The notes beneath the pieces are model-generated. The model was not told where the DNA came from and searched no databases. It worked only from the letters and a program-made list of their open reading frames with translations. Of a stretch of 12,475 bases of DNA, positions 7,182 through 12,475 are shown one piece after another (the stretch's first letter is position 1; every line of letters begins with the position of its first letter). Origin of the DNA: Stramenopiles sp. TOSAG23-3 (lineage: Eukaryota > Sar); assembly GCA_900128585.1 (NCBI GenBank), contig LT642685.1, forward strand, positions 1-12,475, in the 5' to 3' direction. The position numbers and the translations under genes were made by a program.

Positions 7182-7760
7182 CCCGGCGTCTACTCACCAA
7201 TGTACCAGTATAAGGCCGTACAAATCCCTCTCCGAACCAAAAGTAGAAACCAAACAGGCCACAAATTCTCATCAATCGTTTTGCTTTATGTCTACATGTC
7301 TAAAAAAAAGGCACATCGGGGTGATTTTAAGTGAATCGTATTATAATTTACAGTATTTCACAATGAAAGCTTAGATACTATGTGTAACTACTGGTGAGAC
7401 TGTAAAATCTACCGGCGGAAGAAGAAGGAAGAAGAAGAAGAAGAAGAAGAAGAAGAAGAAGAAGAAGAAGAAGAAGAAGAAGAAGAAGAAGAAGAAAAGA
7501 AGAGAAAGAAGAAGAAGAAGTAAAAAGAAGAAGAAGAAGAAGAAGAAGAAGAAGAAGAAGAAGAAGAAGAAGAAGAAGGAGAGAAGAAGGAGGAAAAAAG
7601 AAGGAGGGTTTTTTTACCCGGGAGATAATAATACACTGACGACGACAAAGGATTGGCAGGGCAATTAATTGTAAATCCCAACTTTTCTGAACAATGAAAA
7701 GATCAAATTATTTCCTCAAACATAGCGCAAATCCACCCCGGAATAATTTTGAGCGTACGA
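7182..7760. other. Divergent spacer with long GAA tract
   Basis: This spacer lies between the antiporter start (minus) and the phosphatase-fold gene (plus), so both promoters should be here. It is AT-rich at 7280-7400 and is then dominated by the polypurine GAA tract. No convincing TATA box or gene was found. The long serine-coding frame on the minus strand is only the repeat read in reverse. Confidence 0.55.
7417..7608. repeat. Long (GAA)n polypurine microsatellite
   Basis: For 192 bases the plus strand is all purine apart from a single T at 7521. Most of it is perfect (GAA)n in two long blocks, about 7431-7495 and 7527-7579, separated by imperfect AAAGAAGAGAAAG-type sequence. Tracts of this kind are mirror-repeat-rich and can form intramolecular triplexes (H-DNA), and they change length readily. 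It lies between two divergently transcribed genes, about 235 bases before the antiporter start and about 150 bases before the phosphatase-fold start. Confidence 0.95.
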
Positions 7761-9074
7761 ATGGCGGCCTTGGCGAAGGACTTGAAACCGGCAGCGACCT
7801 TGCCTGGGTTTCTTGACCGCAGGAGGGTCTGGACCTTTTCTGCCCGGGTAAGGATGGTCGCCGATACGCCAGACACCAGCAACCTTCAAACGTTTACGAA
7901 GAATTTCGCCCATCGGTGGAACGACCCATTTCTGAAAGGGCCGTGCGTTCTCGTGAAAGACGTGGTGACCGGGCGACTCGTTGGCTTGTTGATTGTCCCG
8001 GGGCCCCGTGGCACTGAGCAGAGCAGACGGTGCGTCGTCCTTCCGCCGGGGCCGGACACGTGGCTACCGAAGACTGGGGTTACGGTAGAGTGTCATGGGG
8101 TAGCCCTCGCACCGCAAGAAGGAGAAAGCCCATGGGAATTAACTCAGGAAATTATTGGGGAAAACGAAGCGCTCATCGCTACGTACAATGTTGCCCACCT
8201 TTTGGGAGAGCAAAATCAGATGGTTGCAGAAAACAAAAAAATAGGTTGTCTTGGGACTTCCGACGACGTTGAGCGGTTTAACAAATTCCACGCGATCGCG
8301 CTGTTATCTCTGCAGGCGGACGTCATCGTCATGCAGGAGTTTGCGGGTGTGAACAAGCAGGGCAAGGACTGCACAGAGGATGTTTGTTTGGCGCCGATAG
8401 TGGAAGAAATGAATAAGATGCTTCGGGATAAAATGCACGGGTCCACGGAGGATGGGAACAGGCTGTACGAATACAGCGGTATATCGACGTCGAACGATGC
8501 CCGATATTGGCACCCGTACGCCATAATAAGTCGTTTACCAATGTCCAATTTCTCGCAAGAAGAGCCCGTGGAGTGCCAAGGAATGTGCGGCGTGACAGTT
8601 TCGTTTCCTAGCGGCCAGCACCTGAGAATTTACACGTCACATTTGTACTATAAGCCCGAGGAACGGTACCAGACCGATGAAATCAACGCCCACGCAATGT
8701 ATATGGAGGGGGAATCGCGAAGCACTAAAATGCTGGACTACAAGAACATCTTGTGGGGTGGCGATTTCAACAACCGGTCTTTGCAGTGCAAGGCCATGAA
8801 GCTGATAGGTCGTTATGGGTTTAAAACGACCCTGCCGTTCCATTACGTGGACACGTTTTTCTTTCGAGCAAGGCATGGGGTGGTGGAGGGTAGTGGGGGT
8901 GGTGATCAGGGGGAAGAAGGAAGCGAAATCCTAGAAACGAAGTATTACAGCCCAGTCGGCAACTTTCGCACCCACAAATATTTTTTGTACAGAGAAGATC
9001 GATTGTTTGGGGGAGGGAGTCATTCGGACCACCTTCCGGTGTGTACCCTAGTCAGTCTTAGAAAGGGCGTCTAA
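7761..9074 (+). CDS. Endonuclease/exonuclease/phosphatase-fold protein
   Basis: This encodes 437 residues. Residues about 137-433 form an EEP domain (PF03372), the metal-dependent phosphoesterase fold shared by DNase I, AP endonuclease, inositol-phosphate 5-phosphatases, neutral sphingomyelinases and CCR4-type deadenylases. Motifs in order: 'IATYNVAHL' (N143), 'QADVIVMQEF' (E193, metal ligand), 'HPYAIISRLP', 'LRIYTSHLY' (H294), 'ILWGGDFNN' (D335, N337) and 'GSHSDHLPV' (D423, H424), so the catalytic set appears complete. The first 135 residues match nothing I recognise; the first 30 or so are Arg- and Ala-rich without acids apart from two Asp, which could be an organelle-targeting peptide. A Gly/Glu-rich loop sits before the last motifs. 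The substrate cannot be fixed from sequence. The start is the first ATG; the frame is open to a TTG at 7749. AATAAA follows the stop within three bases. Confidence 0.85.
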   Translation: MAALAKDLKPAATLPGFLDRRRVWTFSARVRMVADTPDTSNLQTFTKNFAHRWNDPFLKGPCVLVKDVVTGRLVGLLIVPGPRGTEQSRRCVVLPPGPDTWLPKTGVTVECHGVALAPQEGESPWELTQEIIGENEALIATYNVAHLLGEQNQMVAENKKIGCLGTSDDVERFNKFHAIALLSLQADVIVMQEFAGVNKQGKDCTEDVCLAPIVEEMNKMLRDKMHGSTEDGNRLYEYSGISTSNDARYWHPYAIISRLPMSNFSQEEPVECQGMCGVTVSFPSGQHLRIYTSHLYYKPEERYQTDEINAHAMYMEGESRSTKMLDYKNILWGGDFNNRSLQCKAMKLIGRYGFKTTLPFHYVDTFFFRARHGVVEGSGGGDQGEEGSEILETKYYSPVGNFRTHKYFLYREDRLFGGGSHSDHLPVCTLVSLRKGV

Positions 9075-9076
9075 AC

Positions 9077-9082
9077 AATAAA
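9077..9082 (+). terminator. Putative polyadenylation signal
   Basis: AATAAA begins two bases after the TAA stop of the EEP-fold gene, followed by AT-rich sequence and a T run. If used, the 3' UTR would be only about 20-30 bases. Confidence 0.4.
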
Positions 9083-9349
9083 GCTGCGCGTAAGGACTAT
9101 CATACTTGTGTTTATTTTTTGTAAAATGGAAAAAATAATAATGGTTTTTTTTTAAAGGTGTCAGTTCAAGAACAATATCTCCTCCTATTGCAGATCCTCC
9201 CCAAGTTCTGGTCAAGATTCCAATCGATTGGTCTTAAAAGTAAACTGAATTAGGTTTTTCTTTTTTAGATGGAAAAATCTAAATTCGATTTATGTGTATG
9301 TTTTCTTCTTCTTTAACATGTATATGAGATAAGATTATTTCCTGGCGTT
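9083..9349. other. AT-rich convergent 3' spacer
   Basis: These bases lie between the convergent ends of the EEP-fold gene and the racemase-like gene. They are AT-rich with A and T runs and hold no gene that I can see. Confidence 0.5.
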
Positions 9350-10668
9350 TCATTTGTCGTCGTCGTCTTCTGGTTCACGTTTCTTCGGTGGTATCAGCAC
9401 GTCGGCAAAGAATCCCTCGTCGTCAATGTCCAAATCATTGAGACCAAGCTTATCCGCAAACGTGTACCTTGGGGGGTCGATGAAACTAAAGTCTGGGCCA
9501 GTGTACACCATGGACATATTTGGGGTACGAGAGAGGCGCACAGGCCCTGAGGGCGCGTGCTCGCCACACTCGTTTTTCAGCGCAGGGTCGAACATGTCAC
9601 GATCTATTGAGTGTGGGTGCGACCACATGTCTTCCAACGTTAGCACAGGTGTAAGGCAAGTGTCCTTCTCCGCGCATACTTCGTCCCATTCGTCCCTGGT
9701 TTTGGTCTTAAAAATCGAGGAGAACTGCTCTTTCATGCTTGGCCATGTCCCTTCGTCGTCCTGTGCCGGGAGGACCTTAGGGTCGAGGCCCATGCATGCT
9801 ACAAGGTTTCGGTAGAACTGCGGCTCGATTGCGCCCACCGCGACAAACTCTCCTGGATTTTTGCACTCGTAAACTTCGTAGAAATGTGCTCCAGTGTCGA
9901 TCATGTGCGTGCCAGGGCTTAGGTCGTCCCATCCTCCCTTCTGCATCAAATTGTGAAAGAAGCCGGACATGTAGTTGAGGCCGTCCAGAACGGAAACGTC
10001 AACGGTCTGGCCAAGGCCGGATTTCTCGCGCTCGTACAGTGCAAGCATGATCCCGAAACCTGCACTCAACCCCCCTCCCGCAAAGTCTCCTAAAAAATTG
10101 ACCGGCGGCATCGGACGGGAGACTGTCCCGTTTTCCAACTGCCTCGACAGCATGCTGAGAACCCCGCTTATCGCAAGGTAGTTTATGTCGTGCCCCGCCG
10201 CGTTCGCAAGCGGCCCCGTACCCCCGTACCCTGTCACGCGAGTGTAAATCAAACGTTTGTTCACTTCCTTCAACTTCTTTTCGCCCAGCCCCAAACGTTC
10301 CATCACACCCGGGCGGTAAGGGTCTATTAAAATATCCTGGTCTGCGATCATTTCCAAGAACATTTTCTTGTCCTCTTCGTCTTTCAGGTCCAGTTGCATG
10401 ACGTGCTTGTCTCTCCCCAACGCAGTCGTGCCGTAGTGGGGTTTTCGATCCCGCCTGTCCACCCTTATTATCCGCGCGCCATAGTCCTGAAGGAGTTTGC
10501 CAATGAACGGCGCAATGGCCAGTCCTTCAAGCTCTACAACGTTTATTCCCGATAGCGGACCAGTGGCAAATTTTGCCGTGCGAGAATTGTCCGGAATAAC
10601 AAATTTTGAAAAAGGGCGAGCATGGCACCCGCACCCCCCCCCCGAACAAACCGTTTCAGAAGGTTCAT
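9350..10668 (-). CDS. Alpha-methylacyl-CoA racemase-like (CoA-transferase family III) protein, frame break near the N-terminus
   Basis: The main frame encodes a class III (CaiB/BaiF) CoA-transferase family protein closest to alpha-methylacyl-CoA racemase (AMACR), which inverts the 2-methyl centre of branched acyl-CoAs so they can enter beta-oxidation. Visible: 'GPLSGINVVELEGLAIAPF' (codons about 10561-10505), the usual N-terminal motif, then 'DYGARIIRVDR'. The three catalytic residues of AMACR are all present: His in 'AGHDINYLA' (codon 10190-10192), Asp in 'NFLGDFAGGG' (10085-10087) and Glu in 'GAIEPQFYRNL' (9824-9826). An acidic tail (DDDDK) extends the C-terminus, and no PTS1 peroxisomal signal ends it. 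The main frame has no ATG upstream: it runs back to a TAG at 10673-10675. An ATG at 10668, with A at -3, opens another frame that reads MNLLKRFVRGGG, like a mitochondrial presequence. The two frames meet at a run of ten C at 10634-10643; one more C, or two fewer, would join them. A sequencing error, an intron or a non-ATG start are the options. Confidence 0.82.
10634..10643. repeat. Ten-C homopolymer at the frame break
   Basis: This run of ten C (G on the coding strand) lies in the racemase-like gene just after its apparent ATG frame and just before the frame that carries the conserved N-terminal motif. Runs like this are a common place for length errors in sequencing and also for slippage. 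Confidence 0.9.
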
Positions 10669-11168
10669 AGTGCTATTGGTGAGGCAAACGTGTCTTTCTC
10701 ATACGAGAGTCAGGGAAAACAATATGCATTTGTCTCACAAATAGAGTGTTACTAACATTTACGTGTGTGTGCGTATTTGTAATCATCATAAATCTTTTTT
10801 CTAATAATAGAAATAGGAACGTGTGCTTCGGTCTGTCCTCTGTCCTCTAAACGCTATTTCTATATTATTTATTATATATACGTACACCATACACCAAGGG
10901 GGTATGTCATTTAATTAATAATAAAAAAATATAATAAAATACCACCTTCCTTTTTTTTGTTCTTTTCTTCTTCTTTTCTTCTCCCTGCCTCCTCTTCTTC
11001 TTTCTATTTTATTTGACACAGCAGACCTTTTTCAAACATTAAACCACATTTTTCAAATTGGTTTGTATCCCCCCTGTCATTTCCCGCCGTTGTTTTTCTT
11101 TGGGTGCGCGGTAGATACATACAACAGGCGCATATATAGTAGACCTGGTCCGGTCCATCTAGTGGTGA
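10669..11168. other. Divergent spacer between racemase-like and hydrolase genes
   Basis: This spacer should hold the promoters of the racemase-like gene (minus) and the hydrolase gene (plus). It is AT-rich around 10780-10940, has a TATATATA stretch near 10870-10880 that could serve either strand, then a pyrimidine tract at 10945-11005. An ATATATAG element at about 11132-11139 is only 30 or so bases before the hydrolase ATG, too close for an ordinary leader unless that leader is very short. No gene is visible. Confidence 0.45.
10945..11005 (+). repeat. Pyrimidine-rich tract
   Basis: About 61 bases of C and T, mostly TTC-type, interrupted only by G at 10959 and 10987. It lies upstream of the hydrolase gene. 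It is the opposite-strand counterpart in kind, though not in length, of the GAA tract at 7417-7608. It could be a promoter element, or a branch-site pyrimidine tract if an upstream intron exists. Confidence 0.7.
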
Positions 11169-12302
11169 ATGAGAGAGGCGATGCAGGATTTGGTATGGAA
11201 GGCTGTCCGAGAGATGTGGATACCGAGCAAGGGGCACGTGAGTATCTTGAAGTCACAGCGGGCCCTTCTTGGCCACTTTGTAAAGGTTCCCTTGCACGAG
11301 AAACAAGTCGAAGTTTTGGGCAGCAATAGGGTGCCTTATCTGATGAACTGTGTGGACACGTTGCCAAACTCTAACGATGGTGGGCGTCGCGCGACGGACG
11401 GCCGGGCTCTACGAACGGTCGTTCTTGGCCATGGGCTTGGGAGTGGGCTCGGCCTGTTCTTTCAGAACTACGATGGCCTGTTGAAACACTTTGACCGGAT
11501 TGTAGCTTTTGATTGGGTTGGTTTTGGAAACAGCAGTCGCCCAGAGTACGAGAACGGCCCAGAGTTTTTCACAGAGCCTTTGCGGCAATTTTTGAATTCG
11601 ATTCGGGTCGACTCGGGGGAAGAGTTTACTCTGGTAGGGCATAGCCTTGGGGGGTATTTGAGCGGAATGTTTGCCAGCAAATACTCGGACATGATAAAAC
11701 GTTTGGTTCTTGCGTCTCCTGTTGGGTTTGCCCCCAAACCCCCGGGGGGGGCAGTTACAGAAGCGGAGCTGGGAAGGGGCTTCCAGATGGTGATGGAGGC
11801 GTGGAACAGGGGCGTCACGCCGTCGTTTTTGCTCCGTCTTAGTGGGCCGAGGGGGCCGAACTGGGTCAACGACGTTGTCGAGCGTCGATTTCGAAAGCGT
11901 TGGCCAGAGAACGAAAACCAGCTGATAGCCGAGTACCTGTATCAAATCAACGCCCACGTAGCCAGCGGGGAGGACGCCATGCAGGGACTCTTAGAACCGG
12001 TGCACTATGGCGACCGAGTCGGCATGTTTGCAAAGACTCCCCTCTCCGAAGTGTTGCCGCAGATGGTGGAGGGGAATAGAAACGTACCAGTAAACATTCT
12101 GTATGGCGACCATGACTGGTTGTCTGAGTCGTACAACCCGCTGTACCGCTGCAATGACGCTGCTGCTTCTCTTAATGCGCAGCACGGTATGACTGTGACA
12201 ATCGATACGTTGCCCCGAGCCGGCCACCATTTGTACATTGACAACAGCATTGGGTTCCACGAGTATATTTCCCAGGTTGCTTTGGAAGGGCCGCACCAGT
12301 AA
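11169..12302 (+). CDS. ABHD4/ABHD5-like alpha/beta hydrolase
   Basis: This encodes 377 residues of the alpha/beta-hydrolase superfamily, closest to the ABHD4/ABHD5 (CGI-58) group. Family members act on N-acyl phospholipids, lysophosphatidic acid or lipid-droplet metabolism. Motifs: oxyanion-hole 'LGHGLGSG' (86-93), 'FDWVGFGNSSRP' (114-125), nucleophile elbow 'LVGHSLGGYLS' with Ser159, a cap region (about 190-290) containing 'YQINAHVASGEDAM' like the YxxNAxxPSGE segment of ABHD5, probable acid Asp316 in 'YGDHDWLSE', and 'RAGHHLYID' with catalytic His353. His353 to Asp358 also fits the HX4D motif credited to acyltransferase activity in this family. The nucleophile serine is present, unlike vertebrate ABHD5, so it should be a working hydrolase. 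There is no signal peptide; 'LVWKAVREMWIP' near the N-terminus is amphipathic and could bind lipid surfaces. The chosen ATG is the only one that keeps this segment at the N-terminus. Confidence 0.87.
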   Translation: MREAMQDLVWKAVREMWIPSKGHVSILKSQRALLGHFVKVPLHEKQVEVLGSNRVPYLMNCVDTLPNSNDGGRRATDGRALRTVVLGHGLGSGLGLFFQNYDGLLKHFDRIVAFDWVGFGNSSRPEYENGPEFFTEPLRQFLNSIRVDSGEEFTLVGHSLGGYLSGMFASKYSDMIKRLVLASPVGFAPKPPGGAVTEAELGRGFQMVMEAWNRGVTPSFLLRLSGPRGPNWVNDVVERRFRKRWPENENQLIAEYLYQINAHVASGEDAMQGLLEPVHYGDRVGMFAKTPLSEVLPQMVEGNRNVPVNILYGDHDWLSESYNPLYRCNDAAASLNAQHGMTVTIDTLPRAGHHLYIDNSIGFHEYISQVALEGPHQ

Positions 12303-12475
12303 AAATGAAGGGTGGAGGGGGCCGATTGGCCTCAATCCTCAATAATATTCTGTAAAAAATATTTAGAGAGTCCTCTAAGAATTAGAACACATCTTAAGAG
12401 AAGAAACAGCGCATTTCGTTCTTAAAGCACCACTTTTTTAGATAATAAAAAGGTATTTGCTGCGTAAAGAAAAGA
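12303..12475. other. 3' flank of the hydrolase gene
   Basis: AT-rich downstream sequence with no gene visible. An AATAAA at 12444-12449, about 142 bases past the stop, is a plausible polyadenylation signal. Confidence 0.45.
12444..12449 (+). terminator. Putative polyadenylation signal
   Basis: AATAAA in the 3' flank of the hydrolase gene. It could be chance in AT-rich DNA. Confidence 0.3.

Noticed and set aside
7409-7681. Minus-strand frame with a long poly-serine stretch
   Set aside because: It is the GAA repeat read as TTC/TCT. Its length depends wholly on the microsatellite, and it has no other protein-like content.
11409-11957. Minus-strand 182-codon frame opposite the hydrolase
   Set aside because: The plus-strand hydrolase has a complete set of motifs across this stretch, and the antisense frame has none.
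5176-12302. A lipid-metabolism gene cluster (MAPEG-like, AMACR-like, ABHD5-like)
   Set aside because: Strands alternate, spacers are large and unrelated genes intervene. Shared lipid themes are weak evidence, so no joint function is claimed.

Overview
The window looks like nuclear DNA of a unicellular eukaryote. It has seven uninterrupted, recognisable eukaryotic-type genes plus one unidentified gene. Spacers are very AT-rich, there is no operon structure and there are no Shine-Dalgarno sites. Some 3' flanks carry AATAAA-type polyadenylation signals, and one gene has a TATA box about 95 bases before its ATG. The tandem EGF-like protein with CSGHG and CSNRG motifs is of a type I associate with stramenopile algae, haptophytes and related protists. 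I favour a stramenopile-like protist, but only as an inference. No intron is needed for most genes, so this is an intron-poor genome or stretch.

Layout: (1) 583-2217 +, a seven-helix GPR180/TMEM145-family (GOST) membrane protein. (2) 2478-3302 -, an unrecognised basic, polar protein, convergent with gene 1. (3) 3462-4367 +, a secreted or surface EGF/tenascin-like protein, divergent from gene 2 across only 159 bases. (4) An AT-rich spacer with a three-copy degenerate tandem repeat (4632-4920). (5) 5176-5622 +, a small four-helix MAPEG-like membrane protein. (6) 5874-7181 -, a CPA2-type cation/proton antiporter. (7) A 192-bp polypurine (GAA)n tract at 7417-7608 in the divergent spacer. (8) 7761-9074 +, an endonuclease/exonuclease/phosphatase-fold protein with a long N-terminal extension. 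(9) 9350-10668 -, a class III CoA-transferase family protein close to alpha-methylacyl-CoA racemase. Its N-terminus is in a different frame, and the shift falls at a ten-C run. (10) 11169-12302 +, an ABHD4/ABHD5-like alpha/beta hydrolase.

The genes alternate in strand as independent units and share no obvious pathway. Three of them (MAPEG-like, AMACR-like, ABHD5-like) belong to families that act on lipids or lipophilic substrates, but nothing shows they work together. I see no mobile element, CRISPR array, RNA gene or clearly novel multi-gene system. The points most worth checking are the frame break in the racemase gene, the long GAA tract, the tandem repeat, the unresolved divergent starts near 3300-3460 and the orphan basic protein.
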